From Branchiostoma floridae (Eukaryota; Chordata; Leptocardii; Amphioxiformes; Branchiostomatidae), in contig NC_049986.1 of NCBI RefSeq assembly GCF_000003815.2, positions 4,279,830 through 4,343,829 on the forward strand: a stretch of 64,000 nucleotides of DNA, given 5' to 3'. Position 1 is the first letter of the stretch. Each line of letters begins with the position of its first letter. Below, piece after piece: positions 40,900-54,055 of the stretch. Below the pieces are notes generated by a model. That model searched no databases. It was not told the origin of the DNA and saw only the letters and a program-made list of their open reading frames with translations. Both the position numbers and the translations under genes were made by a program.

Positions 40900-43800
40900 G
40901 TACTCGCGCGTCGCTACTTTAATAATCTCGATTCATTTTTCCAATATTTCTCATTACCTTGTGCTACATAAGTTATTTGCTGGCGGGTAAATTAGTTTTG
41001 AGGAAGTACAAGGCTAATACATTTGAGAGGCCCCCACATTAAGTGATTGTATCTATCCGCAATTAAACTTATGGACAAACAATATGGGTCTGAGGAGATT
41101 AGAACCATTGGGCAGTTTCTCTCTTTTTAGTGGATTTTTGTGTTTACTTTTCCAATTTCCTGAGCGATATCGGAAGCCGAGTCCGGGGAAGATGAGTGAG
41201 CATTCCAATTTCGAGAGGAGAGTAAACCGCACGTTACGACGGCGATTTCGTTTGCCAGAAATTACAGGATTTTTATTTAATTTTTGGCAGCGGTGTAGCG
41301 TCCTGTCACGTAGAGCCGTTTCGATATGTTCACTTTAATCAATTTATAGCTGCATCGGTTATATTAGCTACTTGATGGAGCTTCTTGTCATTGAAGACCT
41401 GGACTTACTTGAGTGTCGGACGGCTGCTTTCTGGCCGACAGTTCTGTCCTTTTCCGCACGATCTTCACCGGATTCCCGCCCTTCCTGACGACCAGACGTC
41501 ACAGTTTTCCCCACACGTAAGCTTTTTTCCAGAGTTTTATTCAACGCAGTTGGAATTCGGTTTTACTTAAAAATGTCTAGCCCTCAAATTTTCCTCGTTG
41601 CATCGATGACAATTTCATGACAATAGAATGAGGGATACGAAAGAAAATGATTGAAGCAGAAAATCAAGCTGCACAGGTTCAGCACCTTGTAAGGACGTTA
41701 GTGTTGTATCATTTAAAAGTGTCTCTTCTAGAAGGAAGTCCCCTATCTGTTATCTGGGGGAATGTCTTGAGATGCTAGGCGTATCTATGTCCGACTGCAA
41801 TAGAATGCTTGTATGTATATGTGCGTATGGTGCGCCTCAAAGTACTGTTTTTAAGATGTTTATTTTTTTTCTCCGCCATGCTAGATAGAAACGCATGGTC
41901 AGACATTGTTAATGGCACCTCGTATGAGGATGAACTGAACTGAACTGGATGTTTGCGGTAGACATTGTCTCGTCATGTTCTTCTGTTTTCTCATAATTCT
42001 GATACAGTTTGTCTGTGGCGCAAAATGCTAGTTGTTGTTGTTGTTGTTTTCTGTAAGGAGAAAAGATGATACTTCGAAAATCGACTTCATTGAGCGCTAA
42101 GAGTACGCTAAAGATAGCCCTATCTAGCCGCAATGAGTCCCCGCGTTACCATTTATATTACATCCTGACACTAAGGAAAGACGAATACACGTTTGCGCAG
42201 TGCCGACTGCTGCAGCTTTTGCAAACGAAAATAACCCCAAGTGTACAGCGCTTTTCTAAAGTATAGAACCCTGCAAACTGTGGCTGCGGTCTGCCCAGTT
42301 CAGTAAAATCCACCTGTAGTCCCAGTTGTGTTTTCGACACGTGCCAGGTGTGTTGTGGAAGATGATTATGGTCAGGGATGCATACGGCATCACATACGAT
42401 GCGTTAAGTGCATAAAGGCCACGGAAAAATGATCTGCAATATGACAAAGGGAAAACATAACCCGATCGGCTAAGAGTAAACCATTTCCGTATCACATGTC
42501 TTTCCTATACAACATCAAATATCTACCAGCTTTTCTTGCATTTGTTCCTTCTACTAGCTTTTATTTGTGCATTTGTATTGTGAACTATCTAAAATAGGAC
42601 CATTTTCATACGAAATTGTCACATTCAGTCGTCTAGATGTAGAAGCTATAGACCGACAGATATTTTCATTCTGTTGTACAACACGGCAAAAAATATGAGA
42701 TGTTATGGAAATGAGAGTTTGATCCGGGGAGATTTTGAGTTTTTTGCTACAAATTCATTGTTCAAATTTGTGGTGTGGTCGGTCAGGTGGAACAGGTAGG
42801 CCGACAGGTGTTGTCATTAACAAAACAACTGCGAACACTAACAGGTACACTGAACAAGACTTCTGATATGAACAAAATACAACCTTGTTTGTCTATATAT
42901 AAAACAGCTAACCTCAGCTTCGTTCTACCCTAGGTTTTCCCTTTTGTAGTTTTATTTATCTTTCAATTTTTCTCACTTGACACCTGTTTATATTGGTATT
43001 TCCCCCACGGTATTCTAGACTGAAACCTTCATAGTAGTAAATTGTTCATATTTGATGATTCTGACCTTCGAAAGGTTGTTAGTACTAGGACGGTCGTAGC
43101 GATTAACATTCCCTTCTTTGTCCTGTCAGCAAACTGTTGTTATGTTCTTAGCTTGTAACGATCTTCTTACAATTCTTCTTCATGTATAAGTTGTGTGAGA
43201 TGATAGGCTCTTTCATTGCTGGTCTGGACAGAAGAGGTGGTTGGAATTTATCGTGGTTTCTGTGCAATGTTGGGAATCTTTCCAATATGTCCATACGGTT
43301 TTCTTCGAAATGGAAGCAGTCGCAATATTTAGTAAGACATATGGCAGTTTTTGTGTGCGAGGCTTTTGTAGCTCGATGATCACGCGCCGACTCTATTTTC
43401 TATTATTGAAGACCACAATCGTCAGTTTAAACAGAAAATCGCCTGAGGCGGTTAAACCGCCGGATGAATAGGTAATGTCTCTATCCCGTACTGTCGCTAT
43501 CGGCGGGTGGAAGTTTCGATGTTGGATACATTTATTTACAGAGAAAAGCAGGGCCAAATGCCCCACAATGTTATGTCAATAACTCTCGTCTTCTACGTAG
43601 TAGTCATTCGGTTTTTGTGTGTAAAATACGTGCCAAGAGAATTTATGTACAAGCGTAGACGTCTAAAATGCAAGATTTTGGCGCTGGATATTTATGCATA
43701 GGATGATGTTAACAGATGCAGTTTGTGGGTGTCAGTGAAAACCTACAAAACCTGTACTCTTACTCCCTAAACTCCCTAAATTTGTCAGTAAAATTCCCTC

Positions 43801-46800
43801 TGTCATACGTTCTGCTATTTCATATTTTCTTCAGTGTTGCTTGACGAACATTTCACGTGAACAATGGTCAGTTATAACCTGCACATTTTTACGAGGAAAA
43901 ACATATTTTTGTTGACCACGCTAAACTCGCTGCTGGTATAGTGACCAGTTAAAATACATGGCAAACATACACCTTGGCTAGCGTTGCTGGAAATTCTTTC
44001 TACGAATGCCAGCTTTTCACGATCCTTAAACAGATGTATTTCCAAACATCGTCCATTTGTCGAGTTTGTTATTCCGTGGATATGTAAAAAGTCGACTGGT
44101 TGGTTTACACATCTGTCACACATCGCGAGCATCCTAAAGGCGGTATTCCGACACAATAGTTACTGGATACAGTGTTGCACTTTTTCACTAAACAGTCAAC
44201 AATGAGCTTTTCAACGTCTGCTAGAGCAAACACACGGATCCGCAGGTCAAACACTAGGGATGGGAGCTCCGGAGTCACAAATTCAATTTTCTCGCGTAGC
44301 TAGTATTTATTTCTTAAGCAAGCACTTGAATTTTACAGACAGATTTTGTAACTCAGCATTTCTATCTGCAGGGCGGACAAAGGTTTTGAAAAGGGGACAT
44401 CCCTTCGCTTTCGAAGCTAAACACACGTATACAACCATATCAAGACAAGGTCTGATAGCTTAGCTAGATCTAGATGTGACTTGAAACTGCATCAAGGCCG
44501 ACAAAGTGTATAACAACAGATGAAGTACGTTGAACTTCTTTAATAGATCGTTCTGTGAACGGTATTTCTGGACCAGAGCAAAGTGTGGTTTCTCCCTACC
44601 AAGATTTTGGCCAGGCTAGCCGCTATGAGTCTCCCTATTGTGTGCGCGTGGCATTTTGATCAGCCACAATTTCACGGGAAATCAGGGAGAGTTTGTCCCG
44701 TTTCGCCTGGGACCCTCGCCCAGAATAGCCGGCGAAATCGCCACACAATAGCCGCTATTACCATTTGTAAGGATGGCCGAATCTTCGTTGACATTCGCAT
44801 TTTCCGGCTCGGGGTAAAAAAAGAATGGGAACAATTTCGGCACGCATCCGGTGTTAGCGTGATGAGTTCATCAATTCGGCGGCATCGCACCTGCGTGCTG
44901 CCGGGATAGAAACAAACGCAACCACCTTAACGTTCCTTGGAAAAAAATTACGCGAAAAACGTACTGTTGCCTCAAATTGTATGAACACAAACTGTGATGC
45001 CCTATTCTCGTGCTGGGACAGGTATATAGCCGACTCTGTGACATGTGGTCTGGATCAACAGATGGTCTGATAGCAGTTATTGTCTAAAAGGTAGATCTAA
45101 ACATGGCACGGGGAGAGATGATGTACCTGTGACAGAAAAATACCCTCTAGATGACATGAAGTACGCCCTGTTAGTCATCTGTATCAACGCATACATTTCT
45201 AGTGATATTTGTTTAATCCCAAAGAAAATTCACAGGAAGGACTGTGTGTCACAATTTGTTAAGCATGCATGAAGCTACATGTAACGTTATATAATATGAT
45301 ATCAGCAGTCCCTAACTGGACACAAGGAGAAAATATTGTTTCCACAGGACTAAAATTATATTTGGTGAATAGTTGTTTCCACCGTTGATTAATATCGTTT
45401 TCAGAATTATTTGAATATTCGATTTACGGACATTAACGGTAGAGTTTGTAAACCAACGTTCAGGATTTGACATTAACGGTAGAGCTTGTAAACCAACGTT
45501 CAGGGTGTGACATGAACGGTAGAGTTTGTAAACCAACTTTCAGGGTGTGACATGAACGGTAGAGTTTGTAAACTAACGTTCAGTGTGTGACATGACCGGT
45601 AGAGTTTGTAAACCAACGTTCAGGGTGTGACATGAACGGTAGAGTTTGTAAACCAACGTTCATGGTGTGACATGAACGGTAGAGTTCGTAAACCAACGTT
45701 CAGTGTGTGACATGAACGGTAGAGTTTGTAAACCAACGTTCAGGGTGTGACATGAACGGTAGAGTTTCTAATCTAACGTTCAGGGTGTGACATGCCTTGA
45801 ACGGTGGAGTCTGACTTTCAAGATGTGACATTTTGGTATCATTGTTCCCTTTAACCAAGAAGGCTAAATTTCATTTCTCGATTATCATTTCACCATCGGT
45901 CTCTCTTGAAAGCACAAAAGCGAACAATAAATAGTCTATTTTGTTTGGCGTAACGGATAGCTTCAGTGATGATGTTACGAGAACATTTCAGATTATGATT
46001 GGACAGAATTCGACGTTGTTTGCTCCAAACCAAATGTTTGATATTATATCTGAACATTTGTTCACCTTTCAAGCTGTTTGGGTGTAATTGTATGTTTTTA
46101 TTTATACAATAAATTTGAGAATAAACGAGTACAGCAATGAATTTATTATGCAGAGTAGATATCTGGGAGCCCCCCTTCCGTATGAGAGGTGCCACATATC
46201 TGTTTCATGTTGTTTTATATATGGCCAGTCAGTGTAGATGAGGGAAGAAATTAAAACTCTGCACACAGGAGAAAACTCAGGGTTTTCCTCCTCCTCGATA
46301 CGTCCCCTGAAGGAACAGAATTGGTTTATTTCAGCTCCTAGAAGAAAAGCCGTCGCCACATGTCTCGCCTGCTTTATTACTTTAAGCAATTAGTGACCAC
46401 AAACTACATTTTTGCAGATGCAATCGGTCAGAACGTCAACTACAATTTTTAAAATTCAAAAACAAGGAAACGGCGGGGTTGGACGTAACCACGTCAGGGG
46501 GTTGGTTATTGGATTATAGCGAGATCCATGACTATGGGTTCAATGTCTGGGAGGAAAATCAGTGTCGTTTAGTAAATTGGAAGTAGATAGTTTGTGGATG
46601 GATCTGACAGGGGCCCGGGGTGCGGCGGGCGTGCGTCTGTGTTTGTCAAATGTCTGATAAGTGATCAACGTTTGTTTTGGTACCAAACTGATACCCTCAG
46701 CTCAATCTTTGCCCCCAACACATGGACAATAGCGACACAGTAGTCTTCTACAAATTTGGATTGTGACGGCGAGTCATCTATTTTCTTTCACGTATTATCA

Positions 46801-49800
46801 AGTCATCGTTACTCGAACAAATCTTACAGGAAACATTTTTTTTTCATCTCCATGATATTTTGACACATTTGCCTACGGTATGGAAGACCCAGGAAATTTC
46901 AAATAACGCTGAAAAAATGTGATGCAATATATACATATGAATGTAATCCATATTTCGTCAATAATGTGATGAGTGATATCTCGCCGTTAGGTAGTGACGA
47001 ATACGAATTTTGTCAGTTTTATTTTTTAACCGAGGCGTTTAAAATGTGTATCTGCATTCACCAGAAGTTGCAGATGTGTATATCGCCAGGTGCATGTTCC
47101 CCTTCTTGTCAACACAAATGTAGTTTTATCATCCTTGTAAACCTAACATGCGGCTGTGTACGGCTGGCACCTCGGCCATTGTTTGTGCTAAGAACGCGAG
47201 AAGGAATGCCCTCTTGTTTATCCAGTGGTCTAGTCAAACCCTGGCGGTGAAATGCGAAGTTCGTTTGTTAGTCTGGCTAACGAGGTGTTTGTTGTACGAT
47301 CCTGAGCTCTCTCTTCAACAGACAAACAAACAAACAAACAAACAGGACTATGACCTGTGTGTGATAAAAGTCTGAACACACCGGCCTCATCAAAGACACC
47401 GGCTTCTTTTGTTACGTCTTTCAGTCAAATGATTGCGAATCTTCTTTAATAACAGAAGAATATTCTACTAATATAAGTGTATCACTAGGTCTGCTACAGA
47501 CACTGCGGTTCAATGTTGTGTCGTTTGACGAGTGATATCGGTGTCTAAATATCACAAAATGTAACATCGACTATCATAAAATTCCACCAGGTGCCATAAT
47601 ACCGCCACCTCAAAAAAATGTTAGTTTAGAGGTCTTCCCAAGTTTGTCTTCAACACCGAATGTTAAATATCCTATATGTAATACAATGCAGATATTTAGG
47701 TGTTGACGACAATCTTGAGAAGGCCTCTATAACAACGTTTTTTGAGGTGGCGGTATAATGGCACCTGGTGGAATTATGCGACCGTATGTTATCGATATGT
47801 GACTGCGTTCACACAAAAAGAGATGAAACATAGATATCAGAGAGTATTCTTGTTAAATCGCGCGAAACAGAGATATTTATGAACAATTTTACATACAGGA
47901 CGCGAGAGGTACGTTCTAAGTACAGGCTAAAGATGGAATTACACATATCTACAAGTCGCGAGGAAAATAAATACTGATACTGATATGTGTGTATACTGAT
48001 TGTAAATATACAGTACACACAATACATGAGAACTTCTAAATTATTTTTGGTCAAGTTAATCTTGTAATGTTAGCCATCAAATTTTATATTTAGCAGTTAA
48101 TGATGGGGAGTTTTGTAGTAGATCATTAACAATGACCAAGTTGTCGTGTAATTTCAATGTGATACGAGAGAAATTCAAACAATGGCATTATGTGTGGTTT
48201 GCACTAACTGCTAGGAGTACATAATCAAGAATTCAAAACCCATTGTAATAACATTGTAAATACATGGTATAACCTGCACTTACCGAGCATTTGTTTGCAT
48301 ATTTTCATACAATCCTTTTGTTTATAGTTCTATTTCTTTGTTTTGTTTCTCGACGCTGCATGCAGAAAATGTGTATCTATTCCACAGTAAGATTCTAATA
48401 TCATGTACTCTCTATTTCTCTTCGGAGACTAAACTTCCGTTGCGTTTCTGTACCTGTGGAGGTACGCGTCTCTGGACTGGTGATGATCTAATTTCATATC
48501 AGTACATGACTTTCTGACAGACCACCTTGGAACTGTGACCTCAGGGCCTAAGCACTGTCTTCCACCACAGCATTAAGTAGGCCATCTGTAGAACCTGTGT
48601 TACACCTGCTCGTGTGCAGTCCCTCTGTGCAATCTTCGCTCAACACTTGCATAACAACAGGTAGAACAAGAGCGGGGTATCAGCAGCAGTACGTAAACAA
48701 TGCAGCGGCCCCGCCTGTTGTCCCCTGCGGCGGCAGCTTCCAGAAAGGGGCTTTGTTTAGCTTTTCTTGCCCTGTGATTGGTGGAGCTCGGCGCAGAGGC
48801 ATCGCGGTCTGCTTTAGATGCATGCTACTAAACAAGTAGCTAAACACGCGAGCGCACGGCTCTGATTAGTAGTCCCGGGACTTCTGTAGGACCTGTCCTC
48901 CCCAACTCGCCAGCTGGATACAACAATAGACTTCTATCTGGTGTGGAACAGTGCTAGCTGCAACAAGCAGAGCAAAATGATGACCACCGTTCTACCGCTC
49001 TCGCCGCCCCCGGAGAACACCAAGCCGGGTACCGCCGTCCCGACCAGCGCTCCGGTCCTCATGGACATTCGCGTGAACTCCCGTAAGAACCGGTCGCTTT
49101 TCTAAAGTTACTCCCACAAGATTTCAACTCGCGCGGACATGTCGGTTATCTGTTAAAGATCGTATCGCCGGTCAGGCTTTTACTTCTGCTTTGAGGGAAC
49201 TTTTGTCTTTGCTGTTGGGTGGGCTGAATTTGTGTCATCTCTCCTCCTCGCGCAGCATTGCGTTTATTTTGTGAAGGCATATGAAAAACTCTTATTTCTT
49301 TTTTTTTTAAATTGCTTCAAATACTACAGGGTATGATTTGTCATAATGCGCCACGTTTCATTTTTATTTTTATTTTTTCAAACAGAAGAAAAATCAGGGA
49401 AAGCTGAATGGCCCATGTTGAGTTTCCCTTGAGTTTTCATGACTGTATGTTTGATATATTTTTTTCTGTATTTTTTCTGCAGCGAACATCCCGAAGTGTG
49501 CGGGGTGCGAACAAGTGATCCTGGACCGTTTCATCCTGAAAGTCCTGGACAGGTCGTGGCACGCCAAGTGTCTGCAGTGCTCGGACTGCCAGGCCCAGCT
49601 CACCGACAAGTGTTTCTCTCGGGACGGACACGTGTACTGCAAGGACGACTTCTTCAGGTAAAACACTTCGTCTTTAGAACATACCTAGAAGACTGTTGTC
49701 AACTCTGTTCATGTTAGCCTAGTACATGTGTACTTGTCTTACATGTATTTACCCGGAGGCGTTTTGAAGTAGAAAACATTTCATTGCAAAACCCGCCACC

Positions 49801-52800
49801 TATGTTAGATATAGATATAAAACAGAATTTGGGATTGTTTGGCCACAGTTTCTGACAGAATACTAAACAAGAACAGTGTAGTGACATGGTCCATAGATAC
49901 TAGTATACCTGATCCAAAAATATGCAATATATCAGGCTTATAATTGCTTTCTTTAGTGTTTCTCCGATTTTTTAAAAGTTTCAAAACTACTAGTGGTACA
50001 AGAGAATAAAAGGGGGTACGAGCAATGACGTTTCTGAAAGTTTCTATGACTGACAGCGATTGTTCGACCCTTTTGAAGTTGGAAAGGAAGGTTTGTCGCA
50101 GGTCTCGTCTCCTGCTGTGCGAACGGGCCGGCCGCAGACTCCCAATATTTACCTGTGGACATGTTGATCTAACAGGCTTGTGGATTGTTGTGTGGAGAGC
50201 ACGCATCGTCGTGATTTATCCTTGTTTAATCTTCGATGTAACAAGGTCTGAAAGGCTCCATTTAGGGACAGTCGAAAGGCAAATTGTTTAACTGATCCCA
50301 TGTCGCAGCCAAGCGAGAAAACCGAGCCGGCCATCGCCAACAAGCTGTCGCGCGTGGGGAGGCACGAGTATTCTCTTACAAATTCTATTAAAACATCGGC
50401 ATGCATGGTCCACGCAGCGCCGTGTGCGCCCGGCAGAGCACCGCTTTGTGCCGTATTGTCTGTCACGCGGAGGAGTTTATTCACAATCTGACTCTGGGGA
50501 CTTTCAAGTGTTGTTCTTTGCTCTCAGTCATTCATAAATGTAGCCCTTTTTGTATCGTTTTTGTTGTCATGTTCTAGTTGAGCATTTTCATTGGAGGTCT
50601 ACAGTAATGTTGCAAGAGTTCTGTCTGACTTGGTCCTATACAATGTCCTTGGTCTGGACAATCACATACAGTACAACAACGCGACATATCCGACACACAC
50701 GGCGTACATCCGCACAACACCAGTCATTATCACCTCCTGGTCCACAAATCCAGGAGAAAAGCCGTGATTTTCGCCACAGGAAGACAGATCAGTGGCGTAT
50801 GGCACAGTTAGCACTGCCGTAATCTCTAGTGTTGCCATTTCAGCACATGCTGGGACGACATATGTTTTTTTAAGGTGTGCACTGTTCGGGTTTGGGGGGG
50901 GGGGGGGGCGTCGAACATAGACCTGATAGCCAGTGAACAGGGATTACCACAATGACATGATGTACAGTCGGGAAGTTTTGGGATCGATCTTATATTAAAG
51001 ACAACTCATTCAATCGCCCAACTAGCGTTACACATATTCAAATGCTGCTGTCCATGTTGGTGCAGGGACGACTTAGCAAACATAGTCTTGAAACTTAAGC
51101 AGTACTGAAAACTGTTACTGTATTCTGCGCTATAGGGTTTTGGAAGTAAAACTGAGAATATAAAAAAATGAATATTATCATTCATTTATTATCAGGAAGT
51201 TTCTAACACATATGCGTCGCTATTCAGTTTAAGCATTTCTTGTCATTCCAAAACAACTGGCCAAATTGTACACCCTTATTCTTTGTGCTAAAAACTGATA
51301 TATTCTCACTGGGTGAAATTGAAGATCACAGATTTCTACACGTTAATGCAACGCAATGACGAGCCATGTTCACTCCCGAATATCGGCTATAAATATATAG
51401 CTGGCTTTATTCAACTTACTAAACAAATCAACTTTGAATTTCACCATTACCTGACGTTCAATTTAAACTGTTATCTTACATTCAATTTTGACTGTTTCCT
51501 CCCCAGGCGATTTGGGACGAAATGTGCGGGTTGTGGGCAGGGGATCCCCCCCACCCAGGTGGTCAGGCGCGCACAGGACAAGATCTATCACCTGCAGTGT
51601 TTCGCCTGTATCATGTGCAAGAGGCAGCTGGCCACCGGGGACGAGTTCTATCTGATGGAAGACGCCAAACTGGTCTGCAAAAGTGACTACGAAGCAGCGA
51701 AACAGAGAGGTAAGCTCTATTCCGTGGATAGGATTTCTAGTGACTCCCCCTTTATTCAGCTTTGGGCAAAACTCCACAACTGATAGTCTGATGACTGAGG
51801 TTTATGGGATGATATTGCGACACGAGTGCTCACTTGGCCGTCTTGGGAAGTGAAGATATCAGTTTAAAAATCGATTGATACCTTCGGAACCGGGGAGCCA
51901 TACTCACAGAAAATATCACTAGACAGTTGACACCACGTGCGACAAGATGACAACATGTCCCAGAGGTCAAATTGCAAGCAGTAGAAGTAAGGCATGTACT
52001 CACCTGTCACAACTTTGATGAAATCTTCATGATATTTAGAATGTATATAGCACAGAATGAAGACGTCGAATGTTAGTTATCGTCTGAAAGTGCGGCCCTG
52101 AACAAAAGAAGAACTAAAATTGTTCACGTGAAGATATTTACATTGATCAGATACGTTGTGAGAAAGAGATTGTCTTGAAAGATTGTCCAAATCACTGTAC
52201 GAATGCCTTACGGTTTTCTTTTACAAATTATTCTAGAACAGTGTTCTAGATGTGTAAAGCAGTATTGTGATCTTATAGAAATATTCATAGAACTGTCCAA
52301 AACATACTAAACATATGAACATATGAACCGAATGGCACACCACTGTTATACACTAGTAACTAAATAACTCAATGGAATGTGCGATAGAACCGCATCAGAA
52401 TGACACATAGTGTGATGACTCATTTTAAAAAAACACAACCGGAATATCAATATTTCATATTACTACACAAAATGTGCCCAGCACTGCATTGGATTCATAT
52501 ACAGATTCGAATGCAGAAAATAATTAAAACGCTCACATGGAATATACAAGGAAAAACTCTTTTTGAAGCCCCTTTCTCTCTTCAACAAAGAGCTGAGACA
52601 AATTGAAGATAAAACATTTCATACGAAGTTGTAGACATAAGTCTTATATTCCTTCTGGTTGTTTCTAGGTATGAAACCTTATGGAAATTTCAAAGGCTGG
52701 TTAATATCCGGTCACGAGGAGTTATTTAATTATATGGGGTCACATCTCCATACCGGCGCCCGGTTGTCAGGAACGAAAAATATGATTCAAAAGACAAAAA

Positions 52801-53393
52801 ACTACATAAAATGTAGGGAAAATGTTCAAGAGCATAATTTGTGCATACTTCTTGAGAAATAGTGTATTTTTCGTTCCCCCGGTTTGGATATATGTCCGTT
52901 GTGGTACTGAATGTTTATTCAGTTTCACCCCTCCAGTTCATACCTAAAGAACGGGTTGCCTTTCTTCTTCACTAGATGGAGATTGCGCTATTTTTCTCGT
53001 CTCTTTTGGCAATTCCTTAAAGGTTCTCATGAAAACTGTGACTGCTAGAGGATAAAACATGTATATGGCGTCACGTTTAAAAACACATGCCACCACACGG
53101 AGTGAACTGGACAAGTCGGTCGCGTACCACGTCCTGAGGATATAGAGGCCGACTGTTTTATATCCATCTACTCGCATTTATCGGCATTTAGGGTGATTGG
53201 AATTCTGGCATAAAACGTGTAAAACAAGGAAAGCTCATTTCCGTGTCAAATAGTTAGTGCTGCGGCTACGACGTTGCGGCAATTGCTTGTAAGTGAAACT
53301 GGGTTGGGGGAAATAAATATATGGGGCCTTTGGGGATGGAAGGCTGAAAGAGGCGCCAGCAGGGTGTGTGTGAGTGTGTGTGTGTGTGTGCTA

Positions 53394-53435
<42 letters not shown>

Positions 53436-54010
53436 GTACATGTGTGTGAACGAGTGCATGAGTGTGTGTTTTTGCATGTGTATGAGAGAATGTATGTGTC
53501 TGTATGTGTGTGTGTGAACGAGTGCGCGAGTGTGTGTTTTTGCATGTGTATGAGAGAGTGTGTGTATGTGTGTGTGAGTGCGTGTTGCGTGTGATCCTAA
53601 ATTGACAGGGCTAGGCCATCGCTAGGTGGTTACAGAAGTGACTATGTAAAACACATCCCTAACAGAACATAATGCTGTAGAATCCATGAGTGTAGTGCAG
53701 GGTCTGGTAACTTATCTCATTGGTACAGGTGTACTGTAATATGTTTGTTTGGGACTCATAGTCATACACGTACAGGGTCGTTGTACCAACAGTTTCTAGG
53801 ATCATAATGGTATAGGGTACCAGACTAGCATGTACAAAAGAGCCACATACCATATCACATACTATATCATGACAAGACAGAAACTGTGTCTTTGTACAAC
53901 AGACGTGTGAATCATGTACTCTTGATGCACACCTAGCACATGTGTATCTCTTTGTCTCTCTCTCTGTCTGTCTTTCCCTTTCTCTCTGTCTTTCCCTTTC
54001 TCTCTCTCTT

Positions 54011-54055
<45 letters not shown>

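Noticed and set aside
45890-46389. Two minus-strand ORFs as a gene in the Lhx3 intron
   Set aside because: They overlap in different frames, with no domain, splice pattern or codon signal; kept only as an unidentified stretch.
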